DNA of 64,000 bases, taken from positions 20,341,001 to 20,405,000 of the forward strand of contig OX387199.1 of the NCBI GenBank assembly GCA_947561715.1, in the 5' to 3' direction. A program made the position numbers and the translations under genes. Source of the DNA: Ascidia mentula (lineage: Eukaryota > Chordata > Ascidiacea > Phlebobranchia > Ascidiidae). The notes under the pieces were generated by a model that ran no database searches, was not told the DNA's origin, and saw only the letters and a list, made by a program, of their open reading frames with translations. Each line of letters opens with the position of its first letter. Position 1 is the first letter of the stretch. This document shows positions 33,601-46,372 of the stretch, in pieces.

Positions 33601-36600
33601 AATCCTATCTATGCGGGATTGGGTGCCGGGGGCGCGTCGAGAAAATTGGCAAAGGGAGGGATGGAGAGTGCGGAAGGAGTCTTTGAGGTCAAAGGTTGAT
33701 AATAAATTAATTAAAGGGGGCTAGGTCTACATGTTTGGACGGGAGGGTGTTTATCAAGGGCTGGGTTTAGGACGCAGTTAAAATCACCGGCAAGAATTAA
33801 GGGGTGGGTTGAGGTTAAGTACGGGTATAGGGAATCGAAAAAGTTATTGTTATTGTTATGGTTTTTCTTGCCGGAGGGGGCGTGCGTAAATATTTACCAG
33901 GTGGAAGGTGTGGGTTAGGGTTGAGATGTCGGCAGCAATAATGCTACCGGCAGAATCAGAAACGGAATTGAGAATTTGAAGTGTTGAGGAGTTTAGAAGA
34001 ACTGCGACACCTCCTCGGGCATAGCCCTTCAGAGGTGCCGAGTTTAAGAGGACGGGGCCGGAAGTCCATTCAGACTTCCAGAGGGATTCGGTTTGGGGAG
34101 TAGAGTGAGTTTCTTGTAAGCAGTAAAGGTCAAAGTTCAAAGAGGAAAGGTATTGAAACAGGGCCCTCCTCTTGGGTGCCTGGCCTAGGCCGTTAACATT
34201 AAAAGTACATATTCGCAAATACGACGCCATTGTATACATAAAAAATAAACAAGCAGGTGGTGGGTGATAATGGTGGTTTCACAAAAACGTTGCATTAAAA
34301 TCGTCGGAAATGTTTGCAACTGCACACAACCTTCTCCCCGGGCAAAAGGTTATAACATACACCGCAAGTGCAGGTAATAAGTAGGCGTTGGCACCGTTTA
34401 TTGGTACAACGAGACGGGCTAAGGTAGGCTTCTTCCGCAGCCCAATTTCCACAGCGACATTTTAAATGTGCTGTGTCGCATAAACATTTAATGTGCTCGC
34501 CTGCATATGCTGTGTGGCAGCATGACGTCTTCTTCTTGGGCGAAGGTGTTGCACTGTTCTTGCGTTTGCGGGATCTCACTGTGTTGAACCCTTCGTCGTC
34601 CCGTTTCATTGGTTTAGGGGTTGATGACGCCATTGGTTGCGTCACTGGTACGGGAGCGTCACTGGAAACCATTTGTGTTGTAGCGGTGTCAGCCAACACG
34701 GGCTGCAGGATACTGCGACGTACCGCCTCTGGTGTCTTGTTGGTGTCGCCGACATTGGTCGTTGGGGCGCTAGAGGGTGCTTGCGCCTCTGAAGACTTGT
34801 TGTTGTTGGTTGACGTTGTAGCGGTGTCAGCCAACTCGGGCTGCTGCATACTGTGGTGTACCGCCTCTGGTGTCTTCTTTATAAATCCAACATTGTGTGT
34901 TGCGGCGCTAGAGGGTGTGAGCGCCTCTGTAGAGTAGTTCGCGCCGTGTCCCGTGACGTCAGCTGTCACGGTTGGCGGCGAATCTTCAGTGGCAACAGCT
35001 GCCACGCCTTGTTTGTTCACAGGTGTGACGTCGGATGTCACACCTGGAGTTGTAACGGTTTTATCTACCGTTTCTGGAGCTTTCTCAACTTGCGTCGGGA
35101 CGGCCTTGTCAGCCGCCTCTGGCGCCTTCTCGTCGAGCGTTGCGACGAGCGCACCTGCGCCCGCCAACGCCGACTCGCTCTTATCTTCTCCTTGCTTGTT
35201 TTGCGCACCTGCGTCTTTGGCTGCAGCTGCAGTCGCTTTTCGCTCTTCTGCATGTTTTGCGAAACTTGGGCACTCGCCTTTAACATGGCCCATTTCGTGA
35301 CAAAAATCACACTTCTTGGGCTGTCCTTTGTAAGTAACCTCGATCATTTTCTTGCCCAGACGCAGGCGCTCGGGAATATGGTTTTGGGCCAAAATTGAGC
35401 TCTTCATTATAATGACGCTTGTCACAATAGACGCTTTCGTCGTCATAGACTTTCCACCCCTTTTTGACTGGGGCGAACTTCGACATGTATTCTAACAATG
35501 CCGACATTTTAATACGTGGGTGCACCTTCGACAAAAACACCCGTATTTCGTCGTCGCAGTGGGCGTTGGCGTAGACTGCCTTGCAACTAGCTCTAATTGC
35601 GGCAGCGAGCTCTTTGGCTTTGTCAGCGGAAGAGCAGTTAAAGAGCACCTTTCCATTCGGGTAAGGGATAACGCCCTCCAAAGCCCGAATACTGAATTTT
35701 TGCTGTTTTAAAAGTTTGTACAGCTCTGGCTTCTTAAGCCCAGGGTTAAAGCGGGCTTCAACGTCAAGATTGGGGTCGGTTGCAAAGCGGTCAACCGCTT
35801 GCACATTTCCGGCCGAGACAACAGGCCGGGAAACTACTGCTTGAGCGTAGTTCAACATAACTGGTTTTTGTGCGTCTCCACAAATAACGCACGGGGTGGC
35901 CACTGGCAGCTCACCTCTCCTCTCAAAACAAAAGCAGCCCTAACAAGGGCTGGGCTGGCTTTGCTCAGTGGCCTCAATCAGTCTGTCACAACAGATCATA
36001 AATCAGAAAACTAAGACGAAAACTTGAAAACTGAATATTCACTGCTGATTGATAGACTCGAAATAAATTGCTGTATAGCTATAGTAACTCAGGTGTGATG
36101 CTTACTGTTTTCAAATAGAAAGTTACACGAATAATTACCTGATTCCAATAGTTTTCTCCAACTTGTTTTCTCCGTATGGATGCACCTTGTTTGGTGCCCA
36201 ACGGATGACGGTGGCTGTATCGTCACCACAAAGTGGAAGTCTTTGCTTGGCCGGATGATCGGCATGATCGTTTACAACAGTCGTACCAAGCTGCACTGAT
36301 GAGACCTTATAGTACGAAACAGTGGTCACCTGTTTTCAGATCACAGAATTCATAATAATGGCTCCAATTTACTTTCTAAAAGTTATTTTTCAGCAGATGT
36401 AACGCAAAATTATTGTAAAGTCGTAGGTTGTGTATTGTTATTCACATATCTGCATACCCAGTCGTGCATGACTAATTGGCATTAATCTTGTTTATTTAAA
36501 AACAAACTTAACATTTACTGATTATCAGCCATGACGACTCTTTATGTTTAAACATTAACTAACACAAATCTCCCGAAACTTTTGTTATATGACGTAATAC

Positions 36601-39600
36601 TTTACTTTTGTTACAGTTGCGACAACAAGTTTGACTACAGGCATTCAAACAAAGAATGCGCCCTAAGAGTGGAAGAGTTTTGCAAAGGAATAATCCAATG
36701 TGTTGGCAAAACACCTTGTGACATCTGCCCCTCCCACTCCCAGTCTCGTTCGACTGTTTGTGATGGCGATCCTTGCAATGACTGTCCAGCTTTTCAACAC
36801 TGGAATAATGGACATGGATTCAAATGTGTTCGGAATGGCAGGAATTGCAATCTTCCGCAAATGTTTCTGTGGGACGGCATTTCTGATTGTGATGATAAAT
36901 CTGATTTGTGTTACACCTCGGAGAATGGAGATGTCAGGTATTTCGTTTTTGATTGTGTTTTGCATATGCGTACTTGCCCGCACTGCCCCAGAATTCCCTC
37001 TCCCAATGTGTTCCTTATCTTACTATCTTTCATATTTTCTTTTAACGCCATTGGATCGGTGTTTCTACTGGCGTCACTCTTCCTATTGCGGTGAAAACGA
37101 TAAAAAAGAAACGTTTTAGAGTAAAATATTATTTTGATCATATGAACTTTGTTGTTTATATTAATGGTTATGATAATAAAATGAACAGCTTTAACTGCCT
37201 GCTTATGGGCAAAGTATGGCATCTATAAACAAATTTGTTATTGCAGAGATATTCGTACTTCTTCATCTCTGAACGAACGACTGTGTTTCCAATGTACAAA
37301 TGACCCTATGATTATCTCAAGGTCAAGTGTTTGTGATGAGGTCATAGATTGCCCTGATATGAGTGATGAAGCCAGTTGTAATGGGAAATTCCACCAGCAG
37401 TGTAGCAACAACAATATAGGGTATTTTTGTAGTTATGAAAATACCTTTTATATCGTTGATGCAAATTACTATTAATTTTATTTAGTTCAAAACCACGTTG
37501 TAATTGTTTCGACAATAATGGAGTCTGTTACAACACATTGGATGCAGCCAACTTTTCCTGTAACTCAAAAAATGAAATCTGCGACAAGCTTGCTCATTGT
37601 CTGGGTAATTCCCCATGTGAGTACCTCTGCCCCTCCCACTTCCAGTGTCCAAATTCAGCTTGTTGGAAACGTTCGACTGTTTGTGATGGCGATCCTTGCA
37701 ATGACTGTCCAGCTTTCCAACACTGGAATAATGGACATGGATTCAAATGTGTTCGGAATGGAAGGAATTGCGATCTTCAGCAGATGTTTCTATGGGACGG
37801 CATTGCAGATTGTGATGATAAATCTGATTTGTGTTACACCTCGGAGAATGGAGATGTCAGGTATTTGTGAACTGTTGTGGTTGGTTAAAAATTCCTTTCG
37901 TTGAGATAAGACGGAATTGACTTGTGTTATTTGCAGAGACATTCGAAGTTTGGGGACCTTTAATCATCGTTCATGCTTCCAATGTACAAATGACCCTATG
38001 ATCATACCAAGGTCACGTGTATGTGATGACGTCATCGACTGTCCCGACAAAAGTGACGAATGTTTTTGTCAACCTGCTGGGAAAACCAAAGATTGTGGCA
38101 AGTTTCATTAGTAAGTGATAAAGCATTAGTTTATTCATAAGATAAAATCCACTGACATCCAATGCGTCACCAGAATTCTATGACTTGCAAAAGTGTAAGG
38201 TGTGTTAAGTGTCTGTAAATACTACATGACTTGTTTTCATTGGCATGACTCATGAATAATGCAGTTTAAAATGATGTATTTCGCCGCTGTAGGAATATAC
38301 CCATTCCTTTACTGTCATGACATCATGAAGGCGTTTTTGACCTTGAATACAAAGTATTGCAGTCGAAAAAGACTTTAAATGCAAGTCATCGCATATCTGG
38401 GCACCACAAGCGGGCAACCTTGGTGACGCAACAGTGTTTCAATAATGGGCGACCAACCATAGGAAATTTGCATATTATCAAATTGACAGTTTTAGTTGTT
38501 AGATTAAAGTGGTTTCAATATGTTTGTCTGTTCCTCAGTTGCCCTGCAGTACGTGTTTGGAGGTTAAGCGTCTTTTCGTAATTTTGGGTTCTGAGCTGAA
38601 TTCCCGTGTATGGGTTTTAAAAACTTGCGTTTAATTACTACAGGAGTCGCATGTAAATCTCATCTGCATTCAATTGGAGTTTTTAATTATAAAATAAACG
38701 CAAAACATTCAAATATTTTCAGTGTGGATGAGGAAGTGAAGAACGACTGCTCAACAACAACAACCAACTACATACAGGGGTGGTGGAGGTGTTACGTAAG
38801 TGAGAATACATAACTTATTGTTTTGTCGGAAATAAGTTTACCAGACTTAATGAAAATGGTTTAGATGTTTACGTACATTTGTAGGTTCTTACCAACACAA
38901 TGTACTTAATCACTTGCTGGACAAACTAAGGTTTAAACAAACGTTTGCAACAATGTTTACGCAGTCGAACGTAATTATTACACGAACTTACAAAGATTTT
39001 GACTTATTTCGCCAAACGTAAATATTTGTTACCTCAATGGTTTGGTTTCTGTAGTTTTCTAAACTACTGTGGAACAAACCAACACTCAGAGACATGAAGC
39101 GAGTTACAACCAATGTTGTGGTTTTGCAATTTCACTTGTTCGTTTCAAAGCGAACTATAATCCACGAAGCACAATGAAAAGATTTTTTAATAAAATGCTT
39201 CATTCTTTTATGATCACAGAACGTCACACTGCGCAAAAGTTTAAAGTGCATGTGACACGAAAAAATCAAACATGTCAATAATTAAACTAAGAGATGTTCA
39301 TAACTTTAAAGTGCAACAATCGGATTTTGATGTTAATTTGGGCTGCAGAAAGATGGCCGCTATTTAGACCTATTATGCCTTATTTAGTTGTGTAATAATA
39401 AAACAGTTATTGGGACCCGGGTGTTCTTGTTGTTATAGGCATTTATGATCGTTAACGTGATACATGAACGTTTGAAAACACAACTGAGACAAACCATCAG
39501 TTTAGCATTGTCGTTTTGTCCACTCTCAGCAAAAGATAGAAGTAGGTTAATTGAATTTTGAGGCTGCAAAAACCGTCAGGAAAGGCCGACCAAATTAGCT

Positions 39601-42600
39601 GTTTATGCAACACAGTTATTCTGTCATAGTACCACGTTTTGCGTTGCAGTAGTGTTGACTACGTGTTCGAGTCATAAATGATTCATTTAATTCGCCACAA
39701 TCAACCACTAAAACTAGAAATGATGCTGGAATCATTTTCAAATTAAAGTCAATGCAAAGTTAAAGTTACCAAAAAATGGCGTCATGTAATGTCACTGAGC
39801 AAAGAAACGCACCAACCCCGTCTCATCGAAGTACAGAGTAATGTCGTTGCTGCTATACCCTATGGTCTTCAGATAATTAGGGACAAATAATCCTTTGGTT
39901 TGTAACGTCACTGTGACATATTTTTGTGTGATGTAAAACCCTGTCCTGACCTTTGACGTATCGTAATCTGTGGATTGTTCTATTTTTGAAACTATTTGAT
40001 ATCTGCAATACAAGGCGCCTTCTCTTATCTAAACAATGCATTTTTTCGACCCGAGTGCCTTGTATGATGTCAATTTCGCCACAGTGCAAAAGGTTTACGA
40101 TTTTTGGTCGCCGCCAGTTTTCGTGCAGTTTTCTACATTGTTTAGTTGACCAGAACCGAAAAAAATTGGATATAAGTTGGTTGTAGTAGTTTTACGCAAA
40201 GTTGCCATGACCGTGTCATATGCACTTTAAGTACTTGTGCAAAGATTACGTTGTACAGAAGTTGTTATATACTGGTGGGGAACATTCAGTGACATCATGC
40301 ACAACAACCACACTACACCTACTTCGTTGCTACAAAACACAGGGTTCAACTAATTCCTGCAAAGCGCGTGGCATTAGGCTTCTCTAGGGTGGATATGGCT
40401 TTCGCCGTGCAAGACTTCAATTATACGTGATAATAATTATTTACAAAATCCTATTACATTACTAAAGAAATACCTTCAAGGTCGTTAACATTTGGAACTC
40501 GTGTTTGTACCGAGTTCCCCAGACGTTTCCTGTGAAACGTTGAAATGGCTGGAATTTATGTGGTGTTTGGGTTGCACTAAACCACCCAACACGGCATGTA
40601 GTACTGATATGTAATACCCACATTTTTAACAATTGGCACAAAAATAACAGCAGACATATCCCTTTTGTGGATACTCTAAGTACTGCGACCACGGCGGAAA
40701 GAATATTGTAAAATGCTGAGAAAACTGCGAAACCTTTCCAACAAGAGTTTGGAAGAGGAGCCGCGTGAAAAGTCAATTTCGTCGTCTAATTTCACAAGTT
40801 TAAGAGTTTGGTCACAAATTATTTTTGTTCGTCAAACTTATTTTGCTATTTTCTTTGTTTTTTACCTGGTTGATGCAAAAACTTTACCAAAACTTGAAAA
40901 ATAAACATCTTAATGCATGACAATCACATAGTTATCACATTCCCATGTATAAAAGTCTCGAACAAGTTTGCTGTCATGACGTTTGTTGCTGTCAATGTGT
41001 CGTTGGACGTTTCTAAGTGTCCCACATGGGCACTGTTACCTAAAAATTGAGTTTGTAACAAAAGTTTACGATCCCTGCTTGTCTGTCGTTTTACAGATTT
41101 TGTGGTGATACGTGCTTCAAAACTTATGATAAAACCTAATGTAACAGCCAGGAAATCCCGACAAGCCTTGCAATAACTAACAAAAGATTCGTTCAAAAAA
41201 AATAACAAAAATATTCTTTCCAGCATGAGCAACAAATCGTTCGCACAAAAACATACCAGGAACCACGTGATGTGTTTTACACAGGATGGAGTGTTGTGGG
41301 GTTGGGGGAGGTCGTTCAAAAACAAACTACTGTGCGATGGGAGGCAGGATTGTGGTGGTCGGATCCGCAATCTTGACACACGTCGATTCTTCGACCACGA
41401 TGAAGATCCACAACTTTGCAAACATCGGAAACACTGCGACACAAAACACGGACTTCTCAATATTCCTATGTCCAATGTATGCGACGGTTTCATCGATTGC
41501 AAGGATGAAAGTGACGAATATCCAGAAGAAAACTGCACAAAGGAAGGAAGATTCTACTGTCCAGCGTTAAATGGAGTCAAAGTAAAGTTATTTCTTGTCA
41601 ACAAAACCACAAAAAAATTCAGACCTTAATTACAAGAGTTTGAAAAAAAATCACTTCAAAGCTGTATTTTAACTATAAAAGGCAAATAGGTATCGGTGTC
41701 TGTTGTTCAGTATTGTTTGTCATAATGCCCTTTGTTGAATTTTTCGCACACAGTTAATCACAAAGACGGTTTAAGTATTTCACAGACATTTGCGACAGAT
41801 TTCTGTCAACAAATCGGATGTTTGTGACCTCACAATTAACTGCGATGATCAAAGTGACGAAATAAACTGCACAAATGACGGAAGGTTTTATTGCGAAAAC
41901 AAAGATCCATTGTTCGTTAAGAAGGAGAAGGTAAACACATGTTAACAATATTTAAAGTTTTGTGTCCTGTGGCAAAGATGTTTTGATTCCGTGTGTGTTA
42001 CTATTGTGACAGAAATTAATTCAGCGATCCCGAATTCGGACAAAAGTTATTGGGAGGGTGGGTATGGAAGTTTTAGAACCGATTTTGGAAGACCTTTTCT
42101 CCGTTTTTTTGGCGCCAAACTTTTAAAGTTGATCTTCGCGGGTTTAAATGTGCGATTCGGTCACAAAAAGGTCTGAATAAAGCCTAATGAACTTCAGGTT
42201 TCTAATTTAGCACTAAAAATGTTTGAGTATCTCTGATATAAGCCAACCGTTTACTCCCAATCTGATCCATGTACTAACGCGGGCCTCCAACCCCAACCAT
42301 AGTAAACGCTCAGTTCACCCTGCACTAACGGCTCACCGTCAAAACAAAAGTTGGGAGCCAAACTACAGAGGCGGCTACTTTTATAATTAAATAAACTGAC
42401 GTCAAAGTAAAAAATTATATAGAAACACCTAATGTTAAAAGGACCAACACCAAACAACATTAATTTAATTACGACCCACTTCACAAATCATGTTCTTTAC
42501 ACCTAATCACACAAGCACACCTTAACGTTTGCCATCAGATGAGAACTGCCTGTTTACAAATTTATTCTTATTGTTGTCGCCAGATTTCTGGCCAATTATC

Positions 42601-44557
42601 GCGTCACACGCCCTCCACGTACACAAAACTACACATGTATATTGCAGTACACATTTTTTATCCAATTTTGATAGTTCACCAATTACATAGAAATTCAATG
42701 GAGTCGGCGACTGCTCTGATTGGTCAGACGAGTGCCCAACAAATACAAAAGTGATCAACGAAAACATATTTTCATCACGATACGAGTTGATTGCGAACCC
42801 ATTTCTACGAGCCATTGTGTGGATAATGGGGATGCTCGCCATTGCCGGAAATTTGGTAAATTAAACTTTTAAAAAGTTTTGTCTTTGTTGCGCAATAAGA
42901 ACACGTGTTATATTCGTCCAATTTGTTTTGAGGTTGTCATGGTGATGGAAGGCAAAACGTTGGCGACGACGCAATCACAATCTGCTGCATTTCGCACAAA
43001 CCATCTGCTCGTTTTGAATCTATCCGTTTCCGATCTACTCATGGGAGTTTATCTGATCATGCTGGGAGCCGCTGGTGTCAGATACTCTAGAAATTATTGT
43101 GCCAATGACCTTATTTGGAGATCAAGCGGAAGTTGCACCACTATGGGGGTATTGGTTTTGCTTTCAAGCGAAACATCGGTGTTTACAATGGTTCTGTTGA
43201 CCATATTCCGACTGTTTGCTGTGAAAAATGTAAGTGAAACAATTGTATTTTGTTAAGTCAGCTATTGCCAACTTCGTTGAACCGGTACCGAGCCGTTCCA
43301 AAAGTTTATGACAACTTTCTCTTTGGAAATCTTTTATCTCCGGAAAGTGGGTAAAGAAAGATTTCAGTCCGATGGGATTCGAACTGACAACTACATTCCC
43401 CGTCCCTCGAATTGAAAGGAACGCCCAGCTTGCAAACTTATTGCTTTTAATGAAAACACGTTAATGTTCTCTTTTGTTTCAGCCACACGATGCATCCTTG
43501 AAACCGGAATTGAAAACTGTCATCCTTTCCATTATCTTCTCCTGGTCATTCTCGTTTACAATTGCTTTTATTCCACTCACAACTCAACTTCAACATTTGT
43601 TTGAAACCAAAGCTTGGATGAATGAGAATCCGTTTTATGACAATGTTGCAGTCGACTTTTCTAGTAAGAAATTGTCGTTGATGTTGGTTGTGATACCAGT
43701 TTCGAATCACACTATAACGTTGCGTATACAGGTATGAATAACTTCATGGATCGATTTGTAACTTTCCAACACAACTTCACAAGCAATGATTCCCAAGAAC
43801 TCAACACTGCCCTCATGCGAGTAAATGATGCTAATTCCTGGATGGATTTTATGGATATTCTTGAGGATTACAATTACACTGAGCTATTTGATATTTCTGG
43901 ATATTTGGGGTTCGTGTTTTAATTATGCAAAATTTTAATTTTGTATCCACAAAATTGTTTATGTGTAGATATTACAGCAGCAGCAGTGTTTGCATCAGCA
44001 AACTGTATGTAACAACCAACGACAAGGCATGGGGATATTCAATCGCTATTATTACTCTTAACTTCCTGGCCTTCATGTTCGTTGCAATTACGTATATTTG
44101 GATTTACAAGAAGTCAACTGCCAGTACCAGGCAAGTGAACAAGAGACTAAGAAGTGGAAGGGCGGCAAGACAAAACAAAGGTAAGCACATTCGTATTTAC
44201 AGACATATTATACTATTAATGCTGTTTGTTTCGGCAGAAATACAAAAGAAAATCATCCGACTGATAATTACCGATTTTCTCTGCTGGGTTCCAATTTCCA
44301 TTATGTCATTTGTAAACATCGGTGGAGTCCCTGTACCTCCAGTGATGTACGCTGTGTCAGCAATCATCCTGCTTCCCATAAACAGCTCTCTAAATCCCCT
44401 CATCTATTCCAACGCACCGAAACTGCTTTATGATAGAGTCCGGGATGGCCTGCGTACCGTTTTCAGACGTCAACCACAGGAAGAGCAACAGGAAAATGTG
44501 GGTGTGGTTGCTAACCGAGAAAACTTACATGTGGTTAAAGCAGAAACCGATCTGTAA
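28445..44557 (+). CDS. LDLa-rich relaxin/LGR-like GPCR, gene B
   Basis: Second full copy. Exons: 28445-28518, 28627-28765, 36617-36937, 37247-37420, 37486-37860, 37937-38110, 38723-38795, 41285-41581, 41799-41930, 42691-42855, 42933-43229, 43483-43663, 43732-43909, 43969-44180, 44238-44557. Phases match at all junctions and the frame is open. Exon 1 encodes LKVVGILLSFITIALAQ, a signal-peptide-like core without a visible ATG. LDLa modules include FYCPALNGVK|ISVNKSDVCD followed by DDQSDEINC, whose continuity fixes the exon 8/9 splice. Exons 3+4 resemble 5+6, an internal duplication. TM3 ends SSETSVF...TIFRLFAV, so Arg3.50 is kept but the acidic neighbour is Phe. ECL2 is about 100 residues, with the usual Cys (SSSSVCIS) near its end. 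The 57-bp last intron is open in frame. Intron 2 is about 7.9 kb because of a LINE. Confidence 0.87.
31022..34239 (-). pseudogene. LINE ORF2 (endonuclease, RT), broken
   Basis: The apurinic-like endonuclease begins at 34239 with ICTFNVNGLG and YCLQETHS. RT follows with NYRPISLLNTDLKIL (about 32650), the RQGDPLS motif and AIAYADDVTLV (about 32280-32150), the catalytic YADD box. The C-terminus has a CX2C...HX4C finger (CYRCTYPSETFSHLFHNCP) near 31240-31180. Several frame breaks make it nonfunctional as it stands. Confidence 0.75.
34295..35903 (-). pseudogene. LINE ORF1 (zinc-knuckle protein), frameshifted
   Basis: RNA-binding ORF1-type protein. The N-terminal part starts MATPCVICGD at 35903. 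The middle has a retroviral-type zinc knuckle CDFCHEMGHVKGEC, then an Ala/Thr/Lys-rich low-complexity stretch, then an unusual C-terminal tail with some 15 cysteines (CLCDTAHLKCRCGNW, CTCGVCY). A frameshift lies near 35400-35440, where the frame passes from LNFGPK to ILAQNHIPERL. Confidence 0.7.
36289..36341 (+). ncRNA. Hammerhead motif, weakened stem I (B)
   Basis: AGCTGCA, CTGATGA at 36296-36302, stem II GACCTTATAGTAC, GAAA at 36316-36319, stem III ACAG/CTGT, GTT triplet, then TTCAGAT, which mispairs with the 5' stem I strand at two places. This is the orthologue of 16467-16519. Core intact, probably weak or inactive. Confidence 0.6.
42022..42235. mobile_element. hAT-like MITE in intron (B)
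   Basis: Orthologue of 10545-10761, between exons 9 and 10. Confidence 0.4.
43664..43731 (+). other. 68-bp micro-intron in the ECL2 region (B)
   Basis: GTAAG donor and TATACAG acceptor. Retention would shift the frame, unlike the 66-bp counterpart in A. Confidence 0.75.
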
Positions 44558-44562
44558 ATAAA
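44557..44562 (+). promoter_or_regulatory. Poly(A) signal of gene B
   Basis: AATAAA overlaps the last base of the TAA stop codon, implying a minimal 3' UTR. Confidence 0.5.
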
Positions 44563-45779
44563 CCTTGCAATCAGTTTGTGCAAATGTGTATTTCTCCTGG
44601 CATCGAATGGATAGAACCGAATATTTTTTTGACGTCACGCGTACCTTCCATGTGTAGAATAATATTTAGTTTGTGATGGCAAAGTTACTGCAACAAATAT
44701 CTTTGACGACAGACCCAAACAAAAGAACGAAAATACGTGAATTTTGGTTGATGTACGCACTCCGTTTGCTTAGTTTTGTTTATTGGTCGTATGTGGTGGT
44801 TCTTCCTTTTACGTACCATGGTTTGAGTCACGTGTTGAGTTGATCGGAATCGTCGTCCACGTTCACACGTCATCCAACACATGGACACTCTTATCATGTG
44901 CGAGTGTTGGAAAGCTTGACATCAACTTGGGTAGAATCATTTTGGACAAAACTATGATGCGGTGATTCCCCTTGCTTCCACTGACTTCCCTATACTACGT
45001 TTTGTTTCTGGATCAACGTTTACTTGTAAATATGATGTTGGAAACATTCCATGTAATCAACTCATGGAATACAAACCATTGGCTCATGAAAATATAGTCT
45101 GCTACCTTCAAATATCACCAAAAAAATGTTTAAAACACCCCCTCAAAACCCCCTCTCGCACGCCTTGTACATAAACCTCGTCCTGTGTATTTTGTATATC
45201 ATTGATAATTATATTTTATTGCAAAAAAAAAATGTCGTAAAATTCTTGGCAGGACAAACTCTCTGTGTAAATCGCATCACAATTCACATTCTATCGTTAG
45301 CATTGCATCAAATGTTCAGCAGCAAGATTTTTGTTTAAAGTTATTTTTCTAACGATCAATTACTGTTTGGCATTCAATATCAACTGGTTCGTTCGCGGCT
45401 AATTTAAACTTCCACGAAAATTCAATCGTTTTGTTGAATGTTTGCTGATTGCGCATATTTACTGATACTTGTTGTTGTTACCAATAAACACAGTGTTGAG
45501 AGGGTAAAAGTGTGTATTCTTAAACTTGTGGATTCTGATGAGGTACAAGTTCCAACTATACTTCATAAGTTTGTTGAGGAATTCCTCACCTGTTTGAGTT
45601 TTGATCGCTAAGCAACTACACCCGTGTTTCGCCCTCAACACACCTCCTCGACAAGCCATGGTTACGTTCGAGAAAAAAAGCGGGGATAATTGTTTGCGTT
45701 ACATCAATGTAACCCATCTCTTGTTGTCGCCTTACGTCATTTTTCATGAATGATTTAGCTTCAGTGTGGTAAAAAAAAC

Positions 45780-46372
45780 TCGCGCCTGTGGGCAATCGAG
45801 TGCGCCGAGCCGAACGACAAATATCTGTCGGAATGAGTTAATTTGTTGCATACACTTGTGGAAAGGATTTCCCGCTCTTCTCTTCGAACAAAAACATCGA
45901 AACAAGACAACCTACTGCCTTGCTCGCACTCCATTGTGGACTTGGTTCAACAGAGATGCGAGAGTAGCGACTGCACGTCATCCCGTTGCATGGCAACGAA
46001 TGAGTCATCAACATAACGTCCCCAAAACTGAGGAGGGCTGACTAGCGTTGTCCAATGTTCAACCGACCATCATGAAGTTGGCAACAGCAACGGAGAGAGG
46101 AGGCCATATTCCCGTAAAGGATCACCTCTGAAACAAAGGTAGGTGGCATCGAGGACCAAACGAAGACATCTACAATGTGTGACAGCAACGAGCAACGTTG
46201 TTCCAATGTTAAGTCGTTTCGTAATCTTTCTGCTGCTACGTTCGCGGCCAACATCAACAGAACGTTGGTGAACAGGAAAACACATCGAATGAAACCATTA
46301 CCTCTTCTTGCACACACAGATCTTTTATCTGCGCAGCAAAACTTTTTGACAGTTTCAAAACTTGGCCACGTT
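45780..46372 (-). mobile_element. Penelope-like element RT fragment (B)
   Basis: Counterpart of 5840-6430, including EVMVSFDVFSCSPTF (RT motif A region). It is decayed, lies 3' of gene B and is antisense to it. Confidence 0.55.

Larger units (their letters stand above)
30632..36120 (-). mobile_element. Non-LTR retrotransposon (APE-type LINE), about 5.5 kb
   Basis: Minus-strand LINE with a 29-nt poly(A) tail (T run 30632-30660). It encodes ORF1 and ORF2 but is broken: ORF1 has one frameshift and ORF2 is split into at least six frames. It replaced about 210 bp of the older remnant (equivalent of A 16691-16900), with no target duplication seen. ORF2 order (endonuclease, RT, Cys/His finger) is that of L1/Tx1-like or related elements; the clade assignment is uncertain. 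Absence from A and C shows insertion after duplication. Confidence 0.85.
29366..36378. mobile_element. Composite hammerhead-ended element, LINE-invaded (B)
   Basis: Same composite as at 16437-18178, inverted. The left end holds the hammerhead half (agctgcagacagatggccac at 29406-29425) and the right end a hammerhead (36289-36341). The old LINE remnant lies at about 29430-30631, and a younger LINE occupies 30632-36120. Confidence 0.55.
26508..46372 (+). repeat. Duplicated segment B
   Basis: Plus-strand copy of the receptor segment. Its upstream edge is cut by the minisatellite inside a hAT-like repeat; its downstream edge matches A at about 5840. It holds the only long LINE insertion of the three copies. 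Confidence 0.88.

Noticed and set aside
34473-35398. Plus-strand open frames of 115-181 aa over the LINE ORF1 region
   Set aside because: They are antisense shadows of ORF1, whose zinc knuckle and domain order are clear on the minus strand.
36038-36062. Hammerhead-like ctgattga...gaaat in the LINE 5' region
   Set aside because: The core reads CTGATTGA with an extra base, no paired stem II fits, and there is no stem I partner.
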